Positions 27,804 to 35,770 of a stretch of 64,000 bases of DNA are shown here, piece by piece. A program made the translations under genes and the position numbers. This DNA is from Candidatus Aminicenantota bacterium (GTDB taxonomy: Bacteria; Acidobacteriota; Aminicenantia; Aminicenantales; Saccharicenantaceae), in assembly GCA_026393975.1 (NCBI GenBank), contig JAPKZD010000001.1, forward strand, positions 57,519 through 121,518, in the 5' to 3' direction. The notes beneath the pieces are model-generated. The model was not told the origin of the DNA, did no database searches, and saw only the letters and a list, made by a program, of their open reading frames with translations. Every line of letters starts with the position of its first letter. Within the stretch, counting starts at the first letter, position 1.

Positions 27804-28297
27804 CAAAAATCCTCCTCATCGACGGCTACAATGTCATCAACCGGGTCCCGGAATTGAATGACAGCCTCGACGGAGGGCTTCAGAACGCCAGGAACCAGCT
27901 CGCCCTGCGGATTTCGAGCTGGAGTCATGAACACCCGACCGTCGAATGCGTCATCGTTTTCGACGGCGACTTTCAATACTCGGGCAGCCGCGACCAGCGT
28001 CTGGCCGGCATCCGGTGCATTTTCTCCCTGGCCCGCCACGGCGGCGACGCCGAGCTCATCCGGTTCGTCAGGGATTACAGGGGGAGGAAGGCCGATATCG
28101 CGGTGGTCTCGGACGACAACAACGTCGGAAACAACTGCCGGGCCCACGGCGCGTCCGTCCAGCCCTCGAGCTATATCCTGGCCAAGAAAACGCGTCGCGC
28201 AAAAGGCCCAGGGAAAATCCCGGCCGACGGCAAGGGCATCGATAGTAAGGCTGTGGCCGACATCAACGAAGAATTGAAGAAGAAATTCGGATTATAG
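27800..28297 (+). CDS. NYN-domain (YacP-like) RNA-processing protein
   Basis: 165 residues. The first acidic motif 'KILLIDGYNVINRVPEL' and later 'VECVIVFDGDF' and 'ADIAVVSDDNNVGNN' are the conserved Asp-bearing segments of NYN/PIN-like ribonucleases of the YacP (Rae1) type, which act on mRNA associated with ribosomes. The C-terminus is basic. It overlaps selB by four bases, so it belongs to the sel operon by position; a direct role in selenocysteine decoding is not known for the family. Confidence 0.8.
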   Translation: MTKILLIDGYNVINRVPELNDSLDGGLQNARNQLALRISSWSHEHPTVECVIVFDGDFQYSGSRDQRLAGIRCIFSLARHGGDAELIRFVRDYRGRKADIAVVSDDNNVGNNCRAHGASVQPSSYILAKKTRRAKGPGKIPADGKGIDSKAVADINEELKKKFGL

Positions 28298-28315
28298 TAT
28301 GCTACATTTCCGTCC

Positions 28316-28333
28316 GAGCTTGTGAGCAAGCTC
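28316..28333. terminator. Hairpin between convergent operons
   Basis: GAGCTTG (28316-28322), TGAG loop, CAAGCTC (28327-28333): a perfect seven-pair stem. It lies 18 bases past the NYN gene stop on the plus strand and at the stop codon of the NifX-like gene on the minus strand. No T run follows on either side, so it may act as a bidirectional transcript end or 3' stabiliser rather than a classical intrinsic terminator. Confidence 0.45.
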
Positions 28334-28703
28334 AGCGGCAGCCACCGTGATGCCCGCAAGCGTCATCGAGCGTGATTTCCTTGAGCCGGTCTCCGGCGAT
28401 CTCCAGGACGACATCCTCGACTGTCCCGGCCAGGGGGGCTCTGAAAACCTTGATCCCGGCGTCATGGAACATCTGTACGGCTCTGGCACCCATGCCTCCG
28501 GTAATGACCGCTTCGACCTTTCGTCCTTGGAGGGACGCAACCGGATGGCATTGGCCATGGACGTGGGCCTGGTTCCCGTTGTCGATGACTTCGACGCTCT
28601 TCCCTTCGATATCGACGAGGGTGAAGAAGGGGGCGCTGCCGAAATGCCCGTAGACCCCGGCCTTAAGGCCTTCATTCGTTTCGGTCGGGATGCATACTTT
28701 CAT
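28332..28703 (-). CDS. NifX/ORP-like metal-cofactor protein (first of four)
   Basis: 123 residues. Starts 'MKVCIPTETNEGLKAGVYGH' and continues FGSAPFFTLVD, the RNase-H-like core of the dinitrogenase iron-molybdenum cofactor biosynthesis family (NifX, NifB C-terminus, orange protein ORP). 'VITGGMGARAVQMFHDAGI' is the conserved glycine segment. The end 'DDACGHHGGCR' is a His/Cys tail that could bind metal. Overlaps the DUF134 gene by four bases, so the two form a unit behind the promoter at 29.2 kb. Probably carries or stores a metal-sulfur species. Confidence 0.9.
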   Translation of the reverse strand: MKVCIPTETNEGLKAGVYGHFGSAPFFTLVDIEGKSVEVIDNGNQAHVHGQCHPVASLQGRKVEAVITGGMGARAVQMFHDAGIKVFRAPLAGTVEDVVLEIAGDRLKEITLDDACGHHGGCR

Positions 28704-29164
28704 GGCCGCACTCCGCCGCGAAAGCCACCCTGGCCGGCTCTGCGCCCGCAGCCATGTTCAGCCGGCAGCCGATGGATATCGGCCTTCCCGCATTGAGGGC
28801 AGCCCTGAGGTCTGCCCGTCCCGAAGGGCACCTTCCACTGTTGCTGACAGTTGGTACAGGTAAACGTTCTGTCCGTCATTTGAATTACTCCTCCTTGGAT
28901 TCTCAATGCCCGTCCGTTGACCAGGACGTCTGCGACCTTATGCCGGGCGGACTCCACGATGTTCCCAAACGTCTGGCGGGAAATCTCCATTTTCTCCGCG
29001 GCCTCGGCCTGGTACAAGCCCTCCAGGTCGGCGAGACGGAGCGCTTCGAGCTCATCACGCGTCAGACGGACCTCCTCGAGACCTGACAATGGAATTCCGG
29101 CGGGCTTGAAATACTCGGTCCGAGGACAGCTCGAGACCCGGCGGCAGATCAACGGTCTGGGCAT
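28700..29164 (-). CDS. DUF134 helix-turn-helix protein with C-terminal zinc ribbon
   Basis: 154 residues; ATG four bases after AAGGATGG. The N-terminal two thirds match DUF134/UPF0251: 'MPRPLICRRVSSCP', 'LTRDELEALRLADLEGLYQA', 'MEISRQTFGNIVESARHKVA', a sigma-like HTH. The C-terminal part carries 'FTCTNCQQQWKVPF' and 'GCPQCGKADIH', a CxxC-CxxC zinc ribbon. DUF134 proteins usually sit beside NifX-type genes, as here, and are probably DNA-binding regulators of them. A strong promoter with a palindromic core lies 30-65 bases upstream and may be its own target. Confidence 0.88.
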   Translation of the reverse strand: MPRPLICRRVSSCPRTEYFKPAGIPLSGLEEVRLTRDELEALRLADLEGLYQAEAAEKMEISRQTFGNIVESARHKVADVLVNGRALRIQGGVIQMTDRTFTCTNCQQQWKVPFGTGRPQGCPQCGKADIHRLPAEHGCGRRAGQGGFRGGVRP

Positions 29165-29199
29165 TGAGCCATCCTTAGAACAATTATTGGCATATGCTA

Positions 29200-29229
29200 A
29201 TTATAGGCCAGAAGCGGCATTCGTGTCAA
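29200..29229 (-). promoter_or_regulatory. Strong promoter with palindromic start region for the DUF134-NifX unit
   Basis: Minus strand: TTGACA (29229-29224), 18 bases, TATAAT (29205-29200), both perfect consensus hexamers. Directly downstream, over the expected start point, lies a perfect 8-base palindrome GCATATGC (29190-29197) inside imperfect AT-rich arms (29183-29205). This is where a repressor would sit. It shows that the last two genes of the large cluster can be expressed apart from the sigma54 transcript. Confidence 0.75.
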
Positions 29230-29370
29230 GCGGCGGACATCGCCCCCGTTGCCGAGGACCTGACCGAGGTGAACCGTCCGCCATACGAGTTCGGCGCTAT
29301 CGTCGTACCGCGCGTGGCTCGAAAGGAGGCGCTTCGACTGGAGGATCTTGGCCTCGTCCGTCGCCTTGGG

Positions 29371-30156
29371 CTAGCACGGCCGGGGCGTCCGTTTGGCTTT
29401 GAGGAGCTCGGCGACGGCGTCCCGAACGGCCTGCATTTCGAACCCGTAGACCTGCCGGAGTCGTCCCAGTGTCTCGTCCAAGGATACGTCGCCGGGCAGC
29501 CCGAGCTTTGCCGCCAGGTCTTTGGCAGAAATCCCCGTCTTTTGTTCGATTTCCCGGAGCGTCATCCGGCCGGTGATGACCGCCTCGGCGGACGCAGCTT
29601 CCATCCGGCCGGCCACTGCCTTGTCGACGTGAACGTCCGGTCCGACCGCGGCCTTCCCTCTCGGATCATGGGTCGCGGCCGGCGCTTCCGGACGGGCTTC
29701 CGCGCCGGCTTGACTCAACGGACCCCGCGACGGGCCATCGCTCGACGCGACTCCCCGGGCCTGCTGACCTCGACCCTCGCCGAACTCGGCGTAGGCGGGG
29801 TTATTCTTCGACGCGGACAGCCAGAAGATGACCGGAATGAGGACCGCCGCCACGAGCGTCAGCCCCAACACGGGTCTCCAAGCCTTCCCGAAAAGGCCCT
29901 CGGCCTTCCCCTTGAACCAGCTCCAGGTGAGGACAATATGGACGACAACAAGCGCCGTGAAAGCCAAGGAGAGCCACAGGTGAATGTCCCCCCATTGGTG
30001 GCGATGGACCCCTAAGAAAAATTTTGACTGCCCGGGACCCAGGCGTCCTTCCGGAATGACGAATCCCATGAGGAGACCGATGAGGACGATCCCCACCATG
30101 CAAAGGAACATCAGCGTGTCGACGACGTACTTCCAGTCGGTCTTGGTGAGCTTCAT
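29371..30156 (-). CDS. DUF4405 membrane protein with extra cytoplasmic domain
   Basis: 261 residues. Three or four transmembrane helices in the first 110 residues with spaced histidines ('FFLGVHRHQWGDIHLWLSL', 'VVVHIVLTW'), the layout of DUF4405 and of b-type cytochrome fragments, suggesting haem binding. A low-complexity Ala/Gly/Pro linker follows (about 125-175), then a small helical domain ('MTLREIEQKTGISAKDLAAK', 'YGFEMQAVRDAVAELL'). Likely an electron-transfer membrane anchor. It lies 24 bases after the PLP-enzyme gene on the same strand and is the last gene before the DUF134 promoter. Confidence 0.75.
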   Translation of the reverse strand: MKLTKTDWKYVVDTLMFLCMVGIVLIGLLMGFVIPEGRLGPGQSKFFLGVHRHQWGDIHLWLSLAFTALVVVHIVLTWSWFKGKAEGLFGKAWRPVLGLTLVAAVLIPVIFWLSASKNNPAYAEFGEGRGQQARGVASSDGPSRGPLSQAGAEARPEAPAATHDPRGKAAVGPDVHVDKAVAGRMEAASAEAVITGRMTLREIEQKTGISAKDLAAKLGLPGDVSLDETLGRLRQVYGFEMQAVRDAVAELLKAKRTPRPC

Positions 30157-30180
30157 ACTTATGCCCCTCTCAATGCACGT

Positions 30181-31365
30181 TCAGGCCTTTTCGAGAGCCT
30201 GCTCGAGGTCCGCTCGAAGGTCCTCGACGCCCTCGCAGCCGACAGATAGGCGGATGAGGTCGTCGGTGATGCCGGCCATCTCCCGATGTTCCTTCGGCAG
30301 GCCGGCATGGGTCATGCTGGCTGGGTGCTGGATGAGGCTTTCGATCCCCCCGAGCGAGACGGCCAACGTACAAAGTTCGACGGCATTGATCATCTTGCGC
30401 CCCGCCTCGTAGCCGCCGTGGAGGCCGAAGCAGATCATCGAGCCGAAGCCGCGCATCTGGTCCTTGGCCAAGGCGTGCTGGGGATGGCTTTCGAGTCCCG
30501 GATAGTTCACCCAGCGGACCTTGGGATGGGCGGCAAGCCATGGGGCCAGCTTGGCTGCGTTATCCTGGCTCTTCTCGACACGGAGGGCCAGGGTTCTGAC
30601 GCCCCTGAGAACGAGCCAGGCCTGATGGGGGTCCATGGTGCCGCCCATGAGGACGAGGACCTTCCGAAGCCTCTGATGGAGCGCTTCCTCGCGGGCGACG
30701 ATGACGCCGCCCACGACGTCGCTGTGGCCGTTGATGAACTTGGTCAGGCTGTGGATGACGACATCGGCGCCCAAGGCGAGCGGGTTCTGCAGGAGGGGGC
30801 TAGAAAACGTATTGTCGACGACGAGAATGATGCCCTTGTCGCGGCACAGGCGGGCGCAGGCCCTGATGTCCGTAACGGCCAGCGTGGGGTTCGCCGGCGT
30901 CTCGATGAACAGGAGCCGTGTCGTCGGCCTCAGGCGTCTTTCAATATTCCCGATGTCCGAGGTGTCGACAAAATCGGCGCTCACGCCGAAGCGCGAGAAC
31001 TCGTTCTCGATGACCGTCCGCGAGGGCCCGTAGATCGAGGCCGTCCCCACCATGTGGGCGTCCTTGTCGAGGAGGGCCGTGTAGACCGTCGATACGGCGG
31101 CCATGCCCGTTGCCGTCGCCGAGGCGTCGAAGCCGCCTTCGAGCGTTGCCAGACTCTCCTCGAGGGCCCGGATGGTCGGGTTGGCGATGCGCGTGTAGAT
31201 GAAACCCTTCTCTTTACCGGCGAACCGCGCCGCCCCCTGCTCGGCGCTCTCGAAGGCGAAGGTGGAGGACTGGTAGATGGGGACCGATACGCCGCCGTAG
31301 ACGGGGTCCGGCTCCTGCCCAGCGTGGATGACGGTTGTTTCCGGGCTTTGGAAATTGTGTTTCAA
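30181..31365 (-). CDS. Cys/Met-metabolism PLP enzyme (cystathionine gamma-lyase/synthase or methionine gamma-lyase type)
   Basis: 394 residues from a TTG at 31365, chosen because AAGGAG lies six bases upstream; a GTG at 31389 and ATG at 31371 are in frame but poorly placed. 'HNFQSPETTVIHAGQEPDP', 'YTRIANPT', the aspartate in 'ILVVDNTFSSP' and the PLP lysine in 'VIHSLTKFINGHSDVVGG' define the family. Such enzymes split or make C-S bonds; a lyase would release sulfide from cysteine, homocysteine or methionine. In this cluster a sulfide supply for a metal-sulfur centre is a reasonable inference, but the exact reaction is not readable from motifs. Confidence 0.85.
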   Translation of the reverse strand: MKHNFQSPETTVIHAGQEPDPVYGGVSVPIYQSSTFAFESAEQGAARFAGKEKGFIYTRIANPTIRALEESLATLEGGFDASATATGMAAVSTVYTALLDKDAHMVGTASIYGPSRTVIENEFSRFGVSADFVDTSDIGNIERRLRPTTRLLFIETPANPTLAVTDIRACARLCRDKGIILVVDNTFSSPLLQNPLALGADVVIHSLTKFINGHSDVVGGVIVAREEALHQRLRKVLVLMGGTMDPHQAWLVLRGVRTLALRVEKSQDNAAKLAPWLAAHPKVRWVNYPGLESHPQHALAKDQMRGFGSMICFGLHGGYEAGRKMINAVELCTLAVSLGGIESLIQHPASMTHAGLPKEHREMAGITDDLIRLSVGCEGVEDLRADLEQALEKA

Positions 31366-31416
31366 GAACATCTCCTTATCAAATCTCACTGTCGTCGCTC
31401 GGAAGAAAAGACGCTT

Positions 31417-31755
31417 TTAGTGATCACAGATATTCTCGCCCGCTTGAAGCGTCCCCGTCAAGTAATCGCCAACCAGGTTTTCGGGTGTCTCAGCGGATGC
31501 GCCGACGACCACCTGGATGCCGTGTCCGGCGAACAGCTGCTGGGCACGCTGCCCCATGCCTCCGGCGATGATCGTGTTCACTCCCCGCTCCGCCAGCCAG
31601 GGAGGCAATAAGCCCGGCTGATGCGGAGGGGCGTTGATGTCCTCCCGCTTGAGGATCTTCTTTTCCGTCAGATCCACATCGACCAGGGCGAAACGCTCGC
31701 AGTGGCCGAAATGCATCGCCAGTTTCTCGTTCGCCAAAGGGATCGCGATTCTCAT
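31417..31755 (-). CDS. NifX/ORP-like metal-cofactor protein (second of four)
   Basis: 112 residues; ATG at 31755 with AAAGGAG nine bases upstream. 'MRIAIPLANEKLAMHFGHCE' includes the His/Cys pair (HFGHCE) seen in ORP and NifX-like proteins; 'NTIIAGGMGQRAQQLFAGHG' is the conserved glycine segment. The protein ends 'GENICDH'. It follows the NifU-Mrp fusion gene by 95 bases in the same direction. Candidate carrier of the metal-sulfur unit assembled by the cluster. Confidence 0.9.
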   Translation of the reverse strand: MRIAIPLANEKLAMHFGHCERFALVDVDLTEKKILKREDINAPPHQPGLLPPWLAERGVNTIIAGGMGQRAQQLFAGHGIQVVVGASAETPENLVGDYLTGTLQAGENICDH

Positions 31756-31850
31756 GTGTTTGTTCTCCTTTCCTGATTTGGTTAACAACTTGTCCTCTTC
31801 CTGGAGTCGCTTTTTGACCTTCTTCCTGCCCATGACGGAAGAAATCGTAT

Positions 31851-33164
31851 TTATTCCCCCTCGGACCCTTCGCCTGGCGGAGTTTCTGCGGTCCCAGGCC
31901 CGGCGATCTGCGTGATGATCTCGTCCATGGCCCGGGCCATGGGAGAATCGGAATCTTGACCGAACATCGCCCGGCCGCTGTCGCCAGCTTCGGCGATCTT
32001 GGGGTCCATGGGGATGGAGCCGAGGAACGGGACGTTCATGTCTTTCGCGATGCGCGGTCCCCCGCCCGAAGGCAGGATCTGGGTGACTTCGCCGCACTTG
32101 GGGCAGACGAAGCCGCTCATGTTCTCCACCACCCCCAGGACCGGCACGCCGAGCCGCCGGCAGAACGTGATGGACTTGCGCACGTCGACCGCCGCGACCT
32201 TCTGAGGGGTCGTGACGATCACCGCGCCGTCCAGCTGGCCGATCAGCTGGCAGACCGACAGCGGCTCGTCCCCGGTCCCCGGCGGGGAATCGATGATCAG
32301 GTCGTCCAAGTCGCCCCAAACCACATCCTTGAGGAATTGCTTGATAACACCCATTTTCATGGGCCCCCGCCAGATCACCGCGTCGTCCTGATTCTGCAGC
32401 AGAAAACCCAGGGACATGACTTTCAGCCCGCCGATATCGATGGGGAGAAGTCCGTCCTCACTTCCCTGGATCCTCTCCCGCTCGAGGCCCAGCATAGTCG
32501 GGATGCTCGGGCCGTGAATATCAACGTCCAGGAGCCCCACGCGCTTCCCGGACAGCATCAACGCCGCGGCAAGGTTCGCGGCCACCGTGCTCTTGCCGAC
32601 GCCTCCCTTGCCCGACAGCACGACGATTTTACGCTTGATGCGGCAGAGCCGCGATTGGAGTTTCCGGCGATCCTCGAATTCCTCTTCGCTTTCTTCTTTC
32701 TTTCGCTGGGATGCCGAGCAATCCGTTTCCTTGCAGGTGTCACAGGTTCTTTTTTCACCGGAGGGTTTCCCCTGAGACTCCCTCCGATGGTTCAGGTGAT
32801 CCTGGCACGCCGCTTTCAGGGCATTGGCTGCCAGGAGGGCGCAATGTTCGGATTCTCTGGGCAAGCCGCCGAGCGCCTCAAGGATGTCTTGCTGTCGCAG
32901 GCCGGCCGCGTCTTCGACTCGCTTGCCCTCGACCAGGCAAGCAGCCATGCTGCCACAGGCCAGGGACGGCCCGCATCCGTCGGTGATAAATGAGACTTTC
33001 TCCACCTGACCGTTTCGCGCGAGCAGCCAGAACTCCATGGTGTCCCCGCAGGGTCCGGTCACGCGCGCGTGACCGTCGAAAACCTCGAGCGGCCCGTGAT
33101 GGCGCGGGCGAACGGCGTGATCGCGAGCTGTTGCGGAAAAGCTTTCCAGATCAAAACATTCCAT
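31851..33164 (-). CDS. IscU/NifU-type scaffold fused to Mrp/NBP35 ATPase
   Basis: 437 residues. Domain 1 (1-125) is an Fe-S scaffold of the IscU/NifU-N type: Cys39 ('TGPCGDTMEF'), Cys64 and Cys70 ('DGCGPSLACGSMAA'), Cys108 ('ESEHCALLAANAL') in the expected ligand places. A charged linker has 'CDTCKETDC'. Domain 2 is an Mrp/NBP35-class P-loop ATPase with 'VVLSGKGGVGKSTVAANLAA' (181-200), 'LLDVDIHGPSIPTMLG' and the metal-site 'VCPKCGEV'. Scaffold and carrier functions are usually separate proteins; fusion implies direct hand-off of a cluster. In ORP loci an Mrp-type ATPase is a standard member. Cytoplasmic. Confidence 0.9.
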   Translation of the reverse strand: MECFDLESFSATARDHAVRPRHHGPLEVFDGHARVTGPCGDTMEFWLLARNGQVEKVSFITDGCGPSLACGSMAACLVEGKRVEDAAGLRQQDILEALGGLPRESEHCALLAANALKAACQDHLNHRRESQGKPSGEKRTCDTCKETDCSASQRKKEESEEEFEDRRKLQSRLCRIKRKIVVLSGKGGVGKSTVAANLAAALMLSGKRVGLLDVDIHGPSIPTMLGLERERIQGSEDGLLPIDIGGLKVMSLGFLLQNQDDAVIWRGPMKMGVIKQFLKDVVWGDLDDLIIDSPPGTGDEPLSVCQLIGQLDGAVIVTTPQKVAAVDVRKSITFCRRLGVPVLGVVENMSGFVCPKCGEVTQILPSGGGPRIAKDMNVPFLGSIPMDPKIAEAGDSGRAMFGQDSDSPMARAMDEIITQIAGPGTAETPPGEGSEGE

Positions 33165-33182
33165 GTCCGTAGTGGCCTCCTA

Positions 33183-34172
33183 CTAGCTGAGCTCGTTCCA
33201 GACGTGTTGAATATCCTCAATACAAGGGGCCTCGGTCTCCACGACGGCCAGCCCCCGCATCTGGGCCAGGGTCACGGCCCGGTCATACCGGATGCGGCCG
33301 ACGATGCGCGCCCCCGCCTTGCGGGCTTTGTCCTCGATCCGCCCTGTCATTTCGGGATTGAGGTCCCACTTGTTCACACAGACGGCGGCCGGAATGTCGA
33401 AGTGGCGTGTCAGAGAGAGGACCCGTTCCAGGTCATGCTCCCCTGACACCGTGGGCTCCGTGACGGCCAGCACGAGCGTCGCACCGGTCACCGAGGCGAT
33501 CACCGGACAGCCGATCCCCGGCGGGCCGTCCACGATGACCAATGGACGGTTCGCCGACTCAGCGATGCGGCGGGCTTCCCGCCGGACCAAAGAGACCAGC
33601 TTGCCAGAGTTCTCGGCCGCGACGCCCAGCCGGGCATGGACCATCGGACCGCAGCGGGTCTCCGACACCATCCATTCGCCCGAGATACGCTCCGGAAAAT
33701 CGATAGCTTTCTCCGGGCAGAACCGGACGCATACGCCGCAACCTTCGCAGGCGATCGGATCGATGGCATAGGCGGCCGACCGCGCTTTGCCCAAGGCCTC
33801 CCTCATTTCCCCGATGATGGCGTTCGTTCGCGAGTCGCATGATCGTTCGCAGTATGCGCAGTCCGAGCAGTTCATCCGCATTCGGCCTGACATCCGCCAT
33901 TCGTCCTGAACAGCAGGCGTCAGCACCGCCCCGACCCGGCAATGCGCCAGGCATGCTCCGCACCCGGTGCAGTCATCCTGCCGGATGACGGCCTCATGCC
34001 CGCTGCGGAACTCATGGCGTTCCTTGATCTGCGGCGAAAGGACAAGATGTAAGTCGGCCGCGTCCACGTCGCAGTCGGCGATGACCGGCCGGTCCGCCAA
34101 AACGGCAAACGAGGCGGCCAGACTGGTCTTGCCCGTCCCGCCCTTACCGCTGATGACTACCAACTCCTGCAT
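33183..34172 (-). CDS. MinD-type ATPase with inserted ferredoxin region, three Cys quartets
   Basis: 329 residues. P-loop 'ISGKGGTGKTSLAASFA' (8-24). The insert between about 66 and 155 contains three groups of four cysteines: 68/71/74/78 ('CTGCGACLAHC'), 102/105/108/112 ('CSDCAYCERSC') and 142/145/148/152 ('CEGCGVCVRFC'). The first and third look like 4Fe-4S ferredoxin motifs; the middle one is extra compared with the two-cluster form of the companion ATPase at 36.7-37.5 kb. 'IVDGPPGIGCPVIASVTGA' is the Walker B region. ORP-complex ATPases in Desulfovibrio have this MinD-ferredoxin architecture. Twelve bases after it comes the methyltransferase gene's start on the other side of the operon order. 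Confidence 0.9.
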   Translation of the reverse strand: MQELVVISGKGGTGKTSLAASFAVLADRPVIADCDVDAADLHLVLSPQIKERHEFRSGHEAVIRQDDCTGCGACLAHCRVGAVLTPAVQDEWRMSGRMRMNCSDCAYCERSCDSRTNAIIGEMREALGKARSAAYAIDPIACEGCGVCVRFCPEKAIDFPERISGEWMVSETRCGPMVHARLGVAAENSGKLVSLVRREARRIAESANRPLVIVDGPPGIGCPVIASVTGATLVLAVTEPTVSGEHDLERVLSLTRHFDIPAAVCVNKWDLNPEMTGRIEDKARKAGARIVGRIRYDRAVTLAQMRGLAVVETEAPCIEDIQHVWNELS

Positions 34173-34184
34173 ATTCCTCGCTCC

Positions 34185-34799
34185 CTAAGGCGCCGCCCGC
34201 TTCGTGCCCAAAATGATGTATAACGCTGCGTCAGATTCTTTCGCAGCTACGGATACCTCATTTCCGTCAACGCAAAGGAAGTACTCCGAATGCACCGTAA
34301 AACTTCTGGCGATCGCATCTTCTATCGCCTTCTGGTCAGTATGTTTGATCTTTGAGACATAAGAACTGGGATCACGAAACCTTTCCTGGAAAAACGTCGA
34401 CGCCGGGTTGAGCAACATGACGACAATCCTGCCCTTGGGACGCAAGACAGAAGCCGTTTTCTCCAGCGCCTTTCGGTAGTCATCAACGAACTGAAGGGAG
34501 GCCACGTAAATCGAGGCATCAAAGGAATTGGCCGGGAATGACATGTCTTCTGCTCGGGCCACCACGGTTGTGAGCGTGTCCGGCGCACAGTTCAAGGCCT
34601 CCTGAGAGACGTCCAGCCCCGTGACTTTAAAACCGCTTTCTGCCAATGCACCTTCTATCGTCGCCATACCGCAGCCGACACTAAGGACATCTTGGCACCC
34701 TTTGAGGTGTTCAATAAGGTATCCGAGTTCGAGTCGGAAGACCTTTTGCCAAAATTCATTCCGGCATGACTCGATATAGCGTTCGTCTATGCTGCTCAT
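34185..34799 (-). CDS. Class I SAM-dependent methyltransferase (cluster copy 1)
   Basis: 204 residues from the ATG at 34799, five bases after the radical SAM stop. Motif I is 'DVLSVGCGMATIEGALAESG', followed by acidic 'VTGLDVS' and 'LTTVVARAEDMSFPANSFDA'. The N-terminus is helical and the C-terminal part is distinct from the two other methyltransferases of the cluster. Substrate unknown. The gene is lower in GC than its neighbours. Position between a radical SAM enzyme and a MinD-type ATPase suggests a role in building or modifying the locus-specific cofactor or protein. Confidence 0.82.
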   Translation of the reverse strand: MSSIDERYIESCRNEFWQKVFRLELGYLIEHLKGCQDVLSVGCGMATIEGALAESGFKVTGLDVSQEALNCAPDTLTTVVARAEDMSFPANSFDASIYVASLQFVDDYRKALEKTASVLRPKGRIVVMLLNPASTFFQERFRDPSSYVSKIKHTDQKAIEDAIARSFTVHSEYFLCVDGNEVSVAAKESDAALYIILGTKRAAP

Positions 34800-34804
34800 G
34801 TGTT

Positions 34805-35770
34805 TCACAAACGGTCTTTTGTGAATCTTCTCAGATAGAAGATCTGCCCAGCGTATTTCGTTTTCGCAAGATCCCCCTGGGCCACCAGTCGATCGACAAA
34901 TTCCCACGATATTCCAGCCCGAGACAGAAATGCGCTGACAGCCTCTTCTCTCATCGGGTGAACGGCGGTTATGCTCAGGAGGTCTTTTTCGATTTCGCCG
35001 GTAAAGGCGAAAGCATCTCCCTCATAGCCGATCAGGTATTCCACCGCGTTCAACCTGTCGGCAAATATCTGGTATGTTCGGTTGAGCACCGCTTCATCCG
35101 GGATACAGGCCCATTTCTCCGCCGGCGGACGGGTAGGAATACTCAGATACGCCGCATAAGGCTGGAAATTGTGGAGAAAATCGGCGACCTCCTTCATGCC
35201 GTCATCCTTGTCGTTGATCCCCTTTATGAGCATCGTTTCCGTTACCAGCTTGCCGGTGAAGGCTTTGGCAAAGGCCCGTATCCCATCCAGAATCACGGGC
35301 AGCTGAAAGGCTTTGTGAGGCCGATTGATCTGTCGCCAGACGACTTCCTGAACAGCATCGATCTTCAGCGAAACCCAATCGGCCTTGCCAAGGTCCTCTT
35401 TGACGTCATCGCGCCAGAGAAGCGAACTGTTCGTGATCACACCGACAGGGACCTTCAACTCCCTCAAGCGCGCGATTTCCTTGCCCAGATTCACGTCGAG
35501 AGTGGGCTCCCCATCCGGCACGAACGTCAGGTAGTCGACTCGCTCTGATGCCTCCTTCGCTTCCGCCAATCTCCTCTGCACGTCCCGGAAAATATCTTCG
35601 GGCTCATAGAAGGAGCCGCGGTCATTCTGCATCCGTGTGGTTCGCCCCACCTGACAGTAGACGCAGGAATAGGTGCATATTTTAGCTGGGATGTTGTTAA
35701 TTCCCAGGCTCTGTCCCAGACGCCGCGAGGGAACGGGACCATACGAGTATCGGACGCTGCTCGCGGTCAT
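34805..35770 (-). CDS. Radical SAM protein with C-terminal winged-helix-like region
   Basis: 321 residues from the ATG at 35770, which overlaps the FmdB-type gene stop (ATGA) and has GGAG upstream. The 4Fe-4S/SAM motif is 'KICTYSCVYCQVG' (C32, C36, C39). 'GPVPSRRLGQSLGINNIP' at the N-terminus and 'FVPDGEPTLD' mark the subfamily often annotated only as radical SAM protein. The last 80 residues ('VHPMREEAVSAFLSRAGI') look like a small helical recognition domain. Reaction unknown. It is embedded in the ORP-like cluster. Confidence 0.87.
   Translation of the reverse strand: MTASSVRYSYGPVPSRRLGQSLGINNIPAKICTYSCVYCQVGRTTRMQNDRGSFYEPEDIFRDVQRRLAEAKEASERVDYLTFVPDGEPTLDVNLGKEIARLRELKVPVGVITNSSLLWRDDVKEDLGKADWVSLKIDAVQEVVWRQINRPHKAFQLPVILDGIRAFAKAFTGKLVTETMLIKGINDKDDGMKEVADFLHNFQPYAAYLSIPTRPPAEKWACIPDEAVLNRTYQIFADRLNAVEYLIGYEGDAFAFTGEIEKDLLSITAVHPMREEAVSAFLSRAGISWEFVDRLVAQGDLAKTKYAGQIFYLRRFTKDRL

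Noticed and set aside
22551..28300. Search for a tRNA-Sec gene near selA-selD-selB
   Set aside because: No segment with an extended acceptor stem, UCA anticodon loop and T-loop sequence was found in the gaps; they are too short or lack the motifs.
28316..28340. Hairpin immediately after the UGA of the NifX-like gene, considered as a bacterial SECIS
   Set aside because: The stem includes the UGA itself and has no GG/U-type apical loop at the required distance; readthrough would add only about ten residues unlike other NifX tails. It is better explained as a transcript-end hairpin.
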